Shown: in pieces, positions 13,002-24,244 of the stretch
Position numbering within the stretch: the stretch's first letter is position 1
How the letters are laid out: every line of letters starts with the position of its first letter
Notes under the pieces: model-generated
The model's input: only the letters and a program-made list of their open reading frames with translations
What the model was told of the DNA's origin: nothing
Databases searched by the model: none
Made by a program: the position numbers and the translations under genes
Assembly: GCA_950295325.1 (NCBI GenBank)
Contig: CATNTY010000024.1
Location: 1 to 36,071 of the forward strand
Reading direction: 5' to 3'
Length of the DNA: 36,071 nt
Source: Polytrichum commune
Lineage: Eukaryota > Streptophyta > Polytrichopsida > Polytrichales > Polytrichaceae

Positions 13002-13413
13002 CCCGGGGAGGGCACTCCATTGTCAAGTTGAAAACCATGTGCAACGGAAAAAAATATACTTTTTCTAAAACACATCAACAAAATGGGTCAAACTTTTATC
13101 AAAAAATATTTATGAGTACATATACATGGTATCTATTACATAGTAAAAATTGATAACCAAAATTGATAATTTGTTTTTTTCTAGAAAACATACCGTTTCT
13201 AACTAGAATGACGCATAATTGATCTAAAAACATTACTAGAAAAAATGGAGATGACTAAAAATTTCAAAAAAATATAGAAAAAATATTATCAATGGATATG
13301 TATATATAGAAAAAATATCATAATTTTCAAAATTATCTATGGCATATAATATAGGGGTAGCAAACTTCCGTTGCACATGGTTTTCAACTTGACAATGGAG
13401 TGCCCTCCCCGGG
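13002..13413. mobile_element. MITE with perfect 48-bp TIRs and 8-bp TSD, 412 bp
   Basis: The left terminal repeat (13002-13049) starts CCCGGGGAGGGCACTCC and is repeated exactly in inverted orientation at 13366-13413. The element is flanked by identical 8-bp direct repeats GTTAAATG (12994-13001 and 13414-13421). The interior is AT-rich and non-coding. An 8-bp duplication fits the hAT superfamily, but the CCCGGGG terminus is not the usual hAT end, so the assignment is tentative. Perfect TIRs suggest a young insertion. Confidence 0.9.
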
Positions 13414-16129
13414 GTTAAATGCATATATGTGTTAAAGCATATATGATTAAAGTGATATAAGCTTTCAAATGCTTTACTATATGGCAAAAATATTCTTGAC
13501 AAAATAAGGGCATATTTACACTAAAGGCATTAGGCCATGTCTCATGAATGACCAAGGCAACACGCTTTGCTTTTTGGATGAGTTCATAGAAGTACATGGA
13601 CTACAACCCAAAGTCTATTGGAGGTCACATCCTTTACTATAAACCCAAAGGGGATCATTAAAAAAATCTCATATTATTCTAATAATATATGAATGCATCA
13701 TGGAGAAGAGAAGAAAGAAAGTATTCATAACTTTGTTTATATGTTGGTGTTTTAATATGTTTATTCAACAAGTTTGTAGCACTCTATATCTATGTACATG
13801 GTATCAATTAGGAAACCAAGTTTGTTTTATTGTACATTAAAAATACTACACATCATAAAGACTTTTGCGTGTTCTTTACATAATAAACAACTAATTGTAT
13901 AAGCTCCAACATTCACATTCTAAATGAAACACAAATTGTAGTAGAATATGTGTTTTTATAAGTTGTCATGGGTTGTATATGAACCATACCACACATTCTG
14001 CATGACATACCTTCAAGAGTTGTAATGTAAAAATTCCCTACAATCCCGGCCAACATGATCCATATTTGCCATGTGGGAATCCATGTACATTGTTCATCCG
14101 CCATAAATGTTATGATGATGTGATCCAAAACTACCCTCATGTAAACCTATAGTGAGGACTTGCGGCACTCTCAACCAATCATAATTCAAGGATTTTCGAG
14201 AGCCATGGCCTCATGGCTTTCAAGTAAACACGGTTCAAGATGACCCTATACTACTGGGTGATAGTAGGGAGGTACCCATTTATGAATGGAGTGGTTGGCA
14301 ATTCGATTACTAATGTGAAGTCTTATCTCTACTTGATGGGAAAAAACTAGGTATGTAGGTGGGAAGCCAAGAGCCCACTCACTGCATCGTAGACAGTAAA
14401 TCCCATCCTACATCAAGAGGATTCTTGAGCAGGGTAGGGCCAACGAGCTCAAAATTACGTCATATTGCCTGACGTTGGTTATTTATTTATTTATTTTCAA
14501 GTAAATGTAGCTTAAGGTGTCGTGGGAGACTTGGTGCTATGTAACCAATTGTGGGAAAACATGCAAACAATAATGTCACACTTAATCATCTAACAATGCA
14601 CCGATATTGACAAATGTTGGTAACTAAGTCAAATTTGGGGGTTGGAAACTAAGTGAACAAACATTGACAAATATTGATATTTGACAACGATTGACGGGTA
14701 AATGTTCACTTCATGTGTGAATTTTTTATTTTTTTTAGTGCATTTCATATTATGTTGGCCTTCTTCCAAACATATTTAACTTAGTGTTTTCCATAGCTTC
14801 TCAGCTAAGGGCCCGTTTACACTATGGACCATGAAGTTGTCCCATGGTGATCTAAGAGCGTTGATTGGTTGTTGAAGTCGTCCCGGGACAACTTCGGTTT
14901 ACACTAGAGAAAAAATGGCAGAGGGACCATGAAGGTCGAGGTTCCCAAAATATAAATTTTAAAGCCTAATAAATGCATTGATATGGTCCAACGGGTTTTG
15001 CGTTGAGAGAGGCAAGAGAGGTGGTCCGATAGGAAAAGACAAGGGCCCATGGCATAAAAATGTTATTTTAATGATTTTTTAGGCGTTATGCGTGATATGG
15101 CAATTGCCCTTTATTACAAAAAACATTACAATTCAAAAACCCAATATAACGGTATAATTCAAAAAACCAACGTAACGTCCAAATCCGAAAAAAGATGAAA
15201 ATGTCAAATTAACTAAAGACGGTAAAATGTTAAATGGACAGTAAAATGTAAACATAAAAATATAACATTAAATTTAATTTAATTTAATTTAATTAAAAAA
15301 TAGAAAATTTAATCGAAATAAACCATTAGAACGTTAAAGAATAATAAACAACATGAAGACAATAAAAAAACAAAGTGTAATAAACAATGAAACAGTAAAA
15401 CGACCCCTAAATTAAAATCTGTATATAATATTGTTGTATACTACATGCTCTCATCTTTTTTTCAACTTGTTTTGACATTGTGTAGTAGTCACAATTTTTT
15501 TTGGCAAAAATAAAAATATACATTGCAGATGAAAAATCATGTATAGAGTCACAAGGTGGGTGGTCACATAATTCGCAATGAATAGAAGGTATGAGACTTC
15601 CATTTTTTAAGAGTAAATAATCATCCATTTCGGAAATGTTCCATGGTCATAATATACCGCATGTATATTCTAATGTATGTCAACAACCACCGATGTTCAA
15701 TTTTTTAGAAGGTCGACAAATGAATGGGCAATTTGAAACAATAGATTCAACAACAATAGTGACAACATGAGGAGCAACAACAACAACAACAATGATTTCT
15801 ACTGGAGCAGCAACAACAACATCAACACCAAAACCTATTCTAGAAAAGAAGATAAAGATAGTAACACAAGAAAGAATGAAGAAAACAAAGAAAACGAAGA
15901 ATGATATAATCGAACTTGGTGAATCCGAAGAGGAGGAAGAAGAAGAGACGACAAGATTAAAATGGAAGGACTTTGAAGTGCATCAACTCATTGCCATTCG
16001 AGGCGAGAGGAACGAAGAGTTTGCAAAAACCGCGAACAAACAAGGTAAAATATGTTTCAATTCAATAGTAATTAACTAGAAAATAAAATAAAATATAAGT
16101 TAAATGATATTGAATACGGGTGTACGAGG

Positions 16130-16345
16130 GCATACGTGGGCCGTAGAAGGCCTTGGTCTTATTGTTCCTATACCCCCCTCCCTCCTCCCAAAACAGGGTC
16201 GCTCAATGCCGTGGTGGTTTCGAGATTCGGATCTTCCCCTATCCGAGCTCGCGCACGCGTAAGGTTTCGAACCCTCGATCTCCCGGTTTTAAAATACCAC
16301 TGGCCCAATTGGTTAACCACTAATGCCTTGTACCTACTTCGTTCA
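16130..16345 (-). mobile_element. tRNA-derived SINE-like insertion
   Basis: On the minus strand, GGCATTAGTGGTTAACCAAT (16326 downward) resembles a pol III A box and is followed by a perfect B box, GGTTCGAAACC (16273-16263). The downstream body is GC-richer than the surrounding transposon. No good anticodon arm or acceptor stem can be drawn, so it is not a functional tRNA gene. The exact ends and tail are unclear; AT-rich ATAAAATAT occurs on both sides, which could be a target duplication but is weak evidence in AT-rich DNA. Confidence 0.5.
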
Positions 16346-16509
16346 ACATGCTTCATAAAATATGTATTACATGGTTACTATGTATGTGTTATTTTTAATG
16401 TATATTTTTATAATCTCTTGTTATTATGTGTAGATGTAAACAATTGAATTAAATTGCAAATTCGTTTGGTAGCTGCAATCAAGGTTTTAATCGTTTTTGG
16501 TTGTTTTGT

Positions 16510-16526
16510 AAAAAAAAAAAAAAAAA
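16510..16526. repeat. Poly(A) run, 17 bp
   Basis: A homopolymer within the PIF/Harbinger element, between the two parts of the ORF1 remnant. It may be a simple slippage tract; I see no retroposed sequence attached to it. Confidence 0.8.
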
Positions 16527-17234
16527 CATTCTAAAAGATTGCATGTTTGAGTAGAGGGCAAATCAAGTTTATAACTCAGATAGAGTGTAAGAATGTAAAT
16601 GGTTTCAAGAAATGGACGAATGACATGGAAGCAGGGCTAGTATACAAAATCAAATTCTAGCTAGTGCAACTGAGTCATTTGCAGAAGATTTTATTCTTTC
16701 TACACTTATTTCATGTCAAACAACATCGGTTACTACATCAACAACAATTGGTTTACAAGAGAAGAAAAAAAAACTTAAGAAAATATTGAAAGTTTGCTAA
16801 AACATGTTGTCAGCAATTTCGGAGCTCATCATGGATCATCTCATAAATATACCAATGTCCTAAAAAATATGAATAGAAATTTTGTTGCTCTCTTAGATAA
16901 ATTTTAGTTTTTTCTCTATCATGTCTTTATTATTATTATTATTCATATTTATTATACCAAATTTATACCGTATTTTGTATTACCAAAGATTTTCTACTGG
17001 TAAATTGTGCATAACCGTGGGTTTTCTTAGAAGACCATTTGCCTTCTCATTTTTTCTGAATAAAAAGAAATATGTTTCTACATCATTAATTTTTTTTTTG
17101 GAATTAGAGCATCATCGCTAGCTAGAATCCTTCTCTTCACTTCAGCAAGTCCCGTTCTTTCTCCATGCAGTTCGTTTCTTTATCGTAATTCTCCATCAGT
17201 AACTCTTCTAACTAGTTTATTTTCTGCCTATAAT

Positions 17235-18085
17235 TTAGTATTTCTCAATACCTTCATTATTCACAATAAACAAATTATGCAACACTATACACGTAGCTAC
17301 GATATCTGACATATTTTTCAATGAAATCTCCGATCGCCTTATTATCAACCTCCATCTATCCTTTAGTATACCAACTACCTATTCTACACACATTTTTGTT
17401 GAAGATTATATGAAATTCCAGTTTGTCTCTTTCACGAACAATGCAGTTTCCCCACCCTTAAACGAACAATACATCCATGGCCTCACCGGATACACAACGT
17501 CGCTTCCAAGCTTGTATGGCTGGTATTTTTTTCTGTACATATTCGTCCGATTTTCGTCACCTGGAATACGGCCCAATCATGTAGATTTCCTACCCATCTG
17601 AATCCATAATTCCAGATAATACAATTTGGTCCAACAATCCCTTGTAAAATTGCTAAGTTAAATGATTTCCTACAGTAATAATCTTCTCTACAAATTAGTG
17701 GAGCTAAAATATGAATATATGAACTATCTATCATCCCTATAACATACGGTATATCATGCAATTGTTCAAACCTTTCAGCTAAAATCCTAAATTGTGATTC
17801 ATTCGGAGTTTGTATAAAAGTTGGCTGCAAATGCTTCCTAAGAACCCTACATAATTCCCTCACTATTTTTGATAATGTGCTATTATGAACTCCATATAAG
17901 TCTCCTATACTTTGCAATCCATCGCTGCTACCTAACCTATGCAATGACATTGCAACCATGTCTTGCACCGGTACAGTAACTCTAAATTAGGTATCATCTT
18001 TCTTCAGATACGGTCCCAACCTCTCACACAAAAATCTGAAAGTATTATATCTCACTCGAGTTTGCTTCCTAAATTCTCTCTCCGT
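17235..18085 (-). pseudogene. PIF/Harbinger (HARBI1-like) DDE transposase, disabled
   Basis: Reading the minus strand gives a typical HARBI1-like protein in pieces. About 18083-17990: EREFRKQTRVRYNTFRFLCE, then an in-frame TAA before FRVTVPVQDM. The longest clean piece (17968-17483) has the first catalytic Asp in VIGMIDSSYIHILAP and the second in NLHDWAVFQVT. Near 17490-17500 a one-base frameshift occurs; the other frame continues DVVYPVRPWMYCSFKGGE, stops (TAA) after NWNFI, then gives KMCVE followed by TAG, then VVGILKDRWR and DIVATCIVLHNLFIV, ending at 17235. The Glu of CVE is the expected third catalytic residue. At least three stops and one frameshift make it a pseudogene. Confidence 0.88.
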
Positions 18086-18799
18086 CTACGATTCCAACGA
18101 CGAGCGTTCTACAAATTCGGACATCCGTTTTTGACTTCATATGTTTTTCTCTCTTGCCCCATATTCTCATACATCAAGTTCAAATTTGCAACCTTCTCCC
18201 ACTCTCCAAGCAAAATAAATAAACGAGGTCGAGACAATACTATTGAAGCCAAAAGAATGGTCAAAATTGATTTTTTTTTTAAATTGCATTTTTTTGTGCT
18301 TATATTAAAAGAATCATCACACTCATTTTTTGCTCCAAGGTCGTTTCTCTTGATCCACATTCGGTTTACACCTAGTGAGGGGCCCATGGCTCTCAAAACT
18401 AATTTTTTATGAAGTCGGACCATGAACTTGGACCATTGATAAACGCCTTCTTCCATGGTCCGACTTCATGGTCCATAATGTAAATCGGCCCTAAACTTGG
18501 CTTGGGGTCACTTAGAAGTTTGGTGAGGTATGTTTTTTTCCCTTAATAATGGAAAACAACATTTGATGCAAGAAAGAAAGAAATAATGAATGAATGCTAG
18601 CCCTTGTGGTTAATCTTAATGAAGATTCTTCATTTTGATCATAGTAGTGAGCTCATGTGTGAATCCATAACGGGTTTAATGAGCAGGGTTGTGCGACAAG
18701 AAGAAAGAAAGAACAATTAATTCATATTGATTCCTAAAATCGTTTTTAAACCATGCTCTAATGAAATCCAGGTACGAAATGTCTATTAAAGTCTTATAG

Positions 18800-18949
18800 C
18801 TCACCCACACATATTGGTGTGGGCCATCAATGAACGGTTCTTATTAGCATGAACCACTTTTAGAGTTGGTTTAACCAGTGAGAGCCACTAGATGTAACCA
18901 ATGATGATAGGAACCGTTCACTGATGATTTGCACCAATAAGTGTGGGTG
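18800..18949. mobile_element. Foldback MITE, about 150 bp
   Basis: The left arm starts CTCACCCACACATATTGGTG and pairs with the right arm, whose reverse complement contains CACCCACACTTATTGGTGC; both arms continue to GTGAACGGTTC / ATGAACGGTTC about 40 bases in. The flanks GTCTTATAG (18791-18799) and GTCTATTAG (18950-18958) agree at 7 of 9 positions, which could be an eroded 9-bp duplication of Mutator type. Non-coding. Confidence 0.6.
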
Positions 18950-19369
18950 GTCTATTAGGAGGTCAACAAACACATTAACGAAGTGGTTAACGGTGATTAT
19001 TTTGAACACCTCAATCCTTGAAGGACCAAGAAGGCCATTGTTTCCAATTTGGTTATTTTTAGATCATCCAAAACTTCTTTCACTAAGAATTGTAGCTAAC
19101 TAGTGTTGGTGTATATTTATTTCATCCATTTAATAAATAGATTGCATGGCCTTCTGACCAACACAAACTACACTATAAAACGTGAAAATTTTGAATCTCA
19201 TCAGACGACATGAAATTGTGATGCGGTATCAAGAGAGATGGATGTGTGTGTCATGTGAGAGCAACCGGATTGTGAGCAATGAACATAAGGGCGAAAACAA
19301 GTGTTTCTTAACCAAAATGTGGATGAATGTTGGATGAACAACAAAACAACTTAGCCCGAGATGACTATG

Positions 19370-20350
19370 ATTTTGCCATAGGTGTGAATTATGGTGTTGC
19401 TTCACCTTCAAGTTAGTGTGTTTTATTTAATTCACAAAAACATACATCGTGGGAATTGAAAGGACCTTGGAGACCGGTGCCTCTTTCCAAAGGTGAAACA
19501 AGCATGGAATCATAAATAAGTCAACAAACATATAGTTTTCTCCAAGGGCGAGTTCCTAGGTTCCCACATGGTTGGTTGAAAACATCTAATTCACATGAAA
19601 CCCCCATTGTGTTTGGGTGGACCATATCGGTAGGCTGCACTTGAAACCAAGTGCTAGGGCATTCACCAATCCATGCACAATTATGACATTTGTTCGCTCA
19701 ACCTTATAATTCCCATAGATACATAACAACACCTTGGGTTTAAGCCGCCCTTTAATGAAGTGCATGTCTATTATTCTTCATTGTATTATGCTCATATGAA
19801 AAGTCTTAATGAGCTTATTCCCGCCACTATAATTTTATGTATCTATTTCCTCGATATAATAGTTGACAACACATACTTTATGTTCAAATTATGTAAGTGT
19901 TACCATGGGTCTAGAATATTTTCTTGATATGTTCATTAGACAAGAATGAGAGAAAGCCTACTCTGATGTTGCCATTGGCGTGAATTATGGTGTTGCTTCA
20001 TTTATGAGTTGGTTTAAATTTATATGTAGTGGCCATTAAGAGAAATAGAGGGCCCCTGATGACTATAGGCTCTTCTAGAAGGTGAACACCTTGAATGGGC
20101 ATGGATAACCTAGTTGGCACCTATCTTCCCCCAAAGGGCAAGCCCTTGGATTCCACATGGTTGGCTGAAAATATATATTGTTCACGTGAATACCCCCACC
20201 GTGATTCGGTGGATCATGGGTGGGAAGGTGCAATGGAAATCAAGTGCTAGGAAGGCCACTCATCCCAATACTATTCCAGCCTTAGGCGGGTTAACCTCGG
20301 AGATTCCATGGGATCCGGGTTAATGCCTTGGGTTTATGCCACCCTTTATA
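19370..20350 (+). repeat. Diverged direct repeat, two copies of about 0.38 kb, 0.6 kb apart
   Basis: Copy A (about 19370-19760) and copy B (about 19965-20350) share, in the same order, GTGAATTATGGTGTTGCTTC, then a block with TTCC(A)CATGGTTGG, then AATCAAGTGCTAGG-like sequence, and finally CCTTGGGTTTA followed by a CCCTTTA motif. The copies are clearly diverged, so the duplication is old. Neither has an open reading frame I recognise; they could be two insertions of one repeat or an internal duplication of a larger element. Confidence 0.65.
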
Positions 20351-22814
20351 AAAATAATAAATAATCATGGTCACTAACAATTATGGTTTAGTTAAGAAAA
20401 CATTGTAAACATAATTAAGTTGTGGTGACATTTTTACGTTTTGGAAAGCGTTATGGTGCCTGGTGAGACTAATAGTTTTTTTTATGATAAGATAAACATC
20501 AATTACTTACTGTGCATAACATTGCTCAGCGACGCATGCCCTCATAACATAACAATGGAATCTTGGGAACTCAATCTGAATTTGAGTACCCTTGTGCAAC
20601 TTCTCAAACATCTCATTATTATATTATGAGAGCCCACAAAACGAAAGTTGAACGTTGAGAATGCTATGTGTAACATTTGCATCATGTGCCAACTAATTTA
20701 CAAATTTGTAATGTGTCAATTAACGTATAGAACATGTTAAGTTACAATCAAATATTTAGTATGTAGCATTCATATTGACATTTTTGGACCTAATTGGTCG
20801 AGATCCGATTGTTTCCAATTCCCACCGGTGACATGTTGACATCTTTTGATGTTTCTTTATAAGATTGAGGTATATTCCAAAGATTCCTCTAAAATGATTG
20901 GTAATCTTCCCAAAGTCTTGAACTTCAACCGGTTCTTCCTCGATTTGGTTATAAGTAGCTTCAATATTCATCTTACAACTTTAGCACTTGAGTTATTGAT
21001 TGCATTCCCATCACGTATTCAAGTACGGGAAAATTCCAACATACTCCACAACATTTGAACATAGTATATTGTCACCCAAGAAACCTCACTCTAGTTGGGA
21101 ATGGATACACAATCCATGATTAGGATGCCCATCCTAATGTTGGTATGATAATAGATTGGATGTCATAGCCTTCGTTTGTAGACTTTTCCATTTATGCAAG
21201 AGAAAATCTTTAGCTTACAACAAAGTCTTTAGCGTTTGCAATGCTTGCTTTATTGAACTCCCCCTATTTCATTTGTTGACCATGCTTGTTTCATTGCTCA
21301 TGTTGATCATGGTTGCATGTTAAAATGTAAAACAACAATGTTACTTAGGTGATCTCCCAATGCTCTAGAAGTCATACAACTTTGAGTGTTGCTAAGGTTA
21401 GTGATTATTATTTGGTGATGACCAATTAAGAATTACACACTAGGTGATAAGCATGCTCGACACAAGTTAAATCATAATTCAAGCAAAGTATCACGTGTCA
21501 TTTTTCTATACATAAGAACCTTTGCAAGAATCCATGGGTCACCTCAACAAGTTAGCATATCCCGAATAAAATACCAACTTTGCTAACCACATGTGGCATG
21601 TGAAACACACTAGCTCGATAGAGTGAAAGTTGCGTGCTGAGGATTGAACCTTGATGTGTAGCATAATATAACCACAGGTGGAAAAGGTGATAAGTTATAC
21701 ATAGAGAAATATTTGAACATAGGCATTTTATATGGACCCAAACCTCTTAATTTTCCTTCAACATACTTGCATGTTATGATTGGAAGAATGTAGTCACCGT
21801 TTGATTGATTATAGATTGTTTCATTATTGACACAACTAATATTTAACAACAAGTAGCCTTAGACACATTTGTATGACATCTTGAAGCCCAAAACATGTTG
21901 TTTGGACCTTTAAGAGCTTAAAACAATGATATACAACTCAATTTAAACCTTCTATGCCAAATTGCTAACATGGGGCCAACACATTTGCTTTAAAACATAT
22001 TGGGATTTGATATTTGTTATGTTAAAATTTTCAGTTACTTTGAAAGCATGGTCGACTATGGGCATTTTTAGTTGATGCCTTGGGGGTCCTTTGGTGGGTT
22101 CTACCCTCGGTGGTTGTACTAAGGTTGATTATTTATAATTTATTTTATTAAAATTTGTACAAGAACAAGTAGAAGATAATTCCAATATTCACAATACAAT
22201 TGAGTGTACAAAATTATTGGGGATCCCAATGCAAGATTGAGGTTTTGTAAATGATAGCATTAGAGGCCGAGCAAAAAAATAAATCTTCTACAGACCATCA
22301 ATTCATTTAAGCATGTGAAGCACAAGGATGAAACACCACTTGCAACTATACTTGATCTAACATGTGGAAAGTTGCATGTTCAGTGTGAAAACAATTTCCA
22401 AAAATATTAGTCACCTCCACATTATATGTGTGATAGTCTACACAAATAGAAGGGTGGATTCACACTAGGGTCCGAGCCCAAAGAAACTCCAAAATTAAGA
22501 ACTTTTATTGGTTGAGAGCAAAAAAATAGACCCGTGAGCTTACAATAGACATGAGAAAATGATGTGGCACTAATGTGGCATCATTTCTTGCCAAATATTG
22601 GTGGTCCTCATTCAAAAAATTACTCCTCCAAGTTTGGAAAACCAATTTATCGAGCTCAGGTCCGATCTCAAATAAATAAAAAAAGATCCATCGAGGGTGT
22701 TTGGACCCTAAGTTCCTGGGACTTGGGACCCAATGTAAACCCACCCTACGAGAACAACCTTTTTCCAAAGGACTTATCTTATGCATGACTCTACACGCAG
22801 GCTATATGCAATGG

Positions 22815-22943
22815 GAGTTTTGCACTATTGTGTTTTATATTATTTTGCCACCGAATCGAGTTTTGCACTATTGTGTTTTATATTATTTTGCCACCGAATC
22901 GAGTTTTGCACTATTGTGTTTTATATTATTTTGCCACCGAATC
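22815..22943 (+). repeat. 43-bp tandem repeat, three exact copies
   Basis: Units 22815-22857, 22858-22900 and 22901-22943 start GAGTTTTGCACTATTG and end TTGCCACCGAATC and appear identical. Since 43 is not a multiple of three, any open frame through the array reads the unit in three frames in turn, which gives the recurring TIVFYII-like and CVLYYFATE-like peptides. These are not genes. There are no spacers, so it is not a CRISPR-like array. Confidence 0.95.
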
Positions 22944-23202
22944 ACGTTTTGGCAGGGCCCCAAAAAATTTAACATAATGTTTTAGAAGATGAAAACACAT
23001 ATAATATAGTTGAAGGCTTACACATGGTATGTAATGCCCGTGGGGTAACAATTGGCAAATACATGCTAACCCTTAGGCTGCCACCCTTGGGGGAGCCCTT
23101 ATTCACACAATGCCCCCTCCCCAACCCCCAACAAATGGGTAGAAATAAGAGAAAACGGAGTGTTTTGAAGTCCAATTGGTTACATGTTGATTTGACCGTA
23201 GT

Positions 23203-23345
23203 GTAAACCCTGGCCGTTGAAGAACCCATTTCGTAGCCAATCAAATTGCTTCATCCCCTAGAATGATTGATTATAATGTAAACCCTGGACGTTGAAGAAC
23301 CCATTTTGTAGTCTATCATGTTGCTTCATTTCCCTAAAATTCTCA
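23203..23345 (+). repeat. 76-bp tandem duplication
   Basis: Two copies start at 23203 and 23279 with GTAAACCCTGG(C/A)CGTTGAAG, continue with AACCCATTT(C/T)GTAG and end near TTGCTTCAT. The GTAAACC motif recurs at 22732 and as CTAAACCGGCCC at 23370, resembling PIF-type terminal sequence, so this may be subterminal sequence of a decayed DNA transposon. Confidence 0.8.
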
Positions 23346-23384
23346 AATGATGCACTTCTTCAATGTAGTCTAAACCGGCCCTAA

Positions 23385-23929
23385 GGGCCACTTCACACAC
23401 AAGACTAAAGGCCCGTGACCATTGCAATCTAAGAGCTCTCATTGGTCGAAAGGGCGGAGACCGTCCAAATTCACTTCACACAAGAAGGTGAAAGCCTAAA
23501 GGCCCAAAGAGGACTTCATGGATGAAAAATCTACATGGAGTCCTACATGGTGGACTATGAATAAGGTTTCATGGTCTCCCAAATTTCGGGAGCCCATGAT
23601 TTAATTTAATTTAATTTTTTTCTACTAGCAGGATAGATTGTAGGGCAGATTCCAAGCTAGATTCTAGGATAGACAAACACCACCGAGTAATTCTCTCAAA
23701 TTGATAGAGTTTGAGAGATATTATATTAAACCATATCCTCCCCTCTTTTTTCTGCTAACAAAATATGCAATGGTCCCGCAACATGGTCCATTCTCACTGC
23801 ACACTATGCTTAAGGGCCCGTGACCACGTAAAATGAGTTTCCCAACACCCATGGTACGGCCTTTGGATGAGAGTCAAGGGTCCTCACCATTACAAGGTCA
23901 CGGCTCTTGGCTCATGTGTTGAGTGGCCC
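23385..23929. mobile_element. PIF/Tourist-type MITE, 545 bp, TSD TAA
   Basis: The left end GGGCCACTTCACACACAAGA pairs with the right end (reverse complement GGGCCACTCAACACATGAGC). Both sides are flanked by TAA (23382-23384 and 23930-23932). Similarity continues inward (GGCCCGTGACC / AGCCGTGACC). The GGGCC start and TAA duplication place it with the PIF/Harbinger-derived MITEs, like the full element at 14809, although the subterminal sequence is different. A second GGGCCCGTGACCACG at 23815 hints at internal rearrangement. No coding capacity. Confidence 0.85.
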
Positions 23930-24244
23930 TAAGATCACACAAACTTGGAAGCCAATTACCTTTCTTTGGAGGGAATAATTCTAGATGAGCACAGGATTGT
24001 TCCACTACATATACTTATTATTCGCCAGTGACTCAAAGTGCTCAAACAATAATAAAACACATGTACGGTACATCATAGGTGTTATCTTCCGACCGCGGGT
24101 CCGAGACGGCGACCGGGGGTCGCCAGCTCAATAATCCGCGCTGGCTCCGAGAAACCGTGGGGCGCTGCAGGGGTGGGGCGCTGGGGGACGTCCAAGCGCT
24201 CAGATCGACGGCTGACAGGCCTCCAGGGCCGGGCCTTTTAGGGC

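Larger units (their letters stand above)
8945..14808. other. Intergenic region with MITE-like elements, no gene
   Basis: AT-rich sequence without a convincing coding region. It contains the inverted-repeat elements listed separately at 9184, 9961 and 13002. The remaining sequence (for example 10350-12990 and 13420-14805) shows only short chance frames, a TTTA run near 14478-14497 and a short C9/A8 homopolymer junction near 10206-10222. Confidence 0.6.
15792..16620 (+). pseudogene. PIF/Harbinger ORF1 (Myb/SANT-like DNA-binding protein), broken
   Basis: The first part (15792 to about 16046) encodes a Thr/Lys-rich leader, an acidic run (about residues 50-55) and then LKWKDFEVHQLIAIRGERNE, which matches the start of the trihelix/SANT-like domain of Harbinger ORF1 proteins. 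The open frame reaches 16079, but the domain appears to stop at a likely splice donor (AAG|GTAAAATA, about 16044). A second-exon remnant can be read near 16530-16620 (CMFE, stop, RANQVYNSDRV, stop, ECKWFQEMDE), where family members have an uninterrupted helix. The stops show decay. In this superfamily ORF1 helps the transposase bind the element ends. The SINE-like insertion falls in the presumed intron. Confidence 0.6.
14809..18491. mobile_element. PIF/Harbinger transposon, complete but inactivated, 3683 bp
   Basis: Left TIR 14809-14847 starts GGGCCCGTTTACACTATGGA; right TIR 18453-18491 reads, reverse-complemented, GGGCCGATTTACATTATGGA; 33 of 39 positions agree. The element is flanked by TAA on both sides (14806-14808 and 18492-18494), the usual 3-bp PIF/Harbinger target duplication. 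Inside are the two proteins expected of the superfamily: a Myb/SANT-like ORF1 on the plus strand and a DDE transposase on the minus strand, arranged convergently, both damaged. A SINE-like sequence lies between them. The element therefore cannot move by itself but could be mobilised by a relative. Confidence 0.92.
18495..24060. other. Intergenic region with repeats, no gene
   Basis: No coding region is convincing here. The stretch holds a short foldback element at 18800, a diverged direct duplication (19370-20350), a 43-bp tandem triplication (22815-22943), a 76-bp duplication (23203-23345) and a 545-bp PIF-type MITE (23385-23929). The parts 20350-22810 are AT-rich with only short chance frames. 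Confidence 0.6.

Noticed and set aside
16255-16335. Functional tRNA gene
   Set aside because: Only the internal promoter boxes fit; no acceptor stem or anticodon loop can be formed.
22467-22755. Possible PIF element with TAGGGTCC and TAGGGTGGGTTTACATT ends
   Set aside because: The two ends do not match beyond a few bases and the flanking trinucleotides differ.
22815-22943. CRISPR-like array
   Set aside because: Units are directly adjacent with no spacers and the context is a plant nuclear genome.
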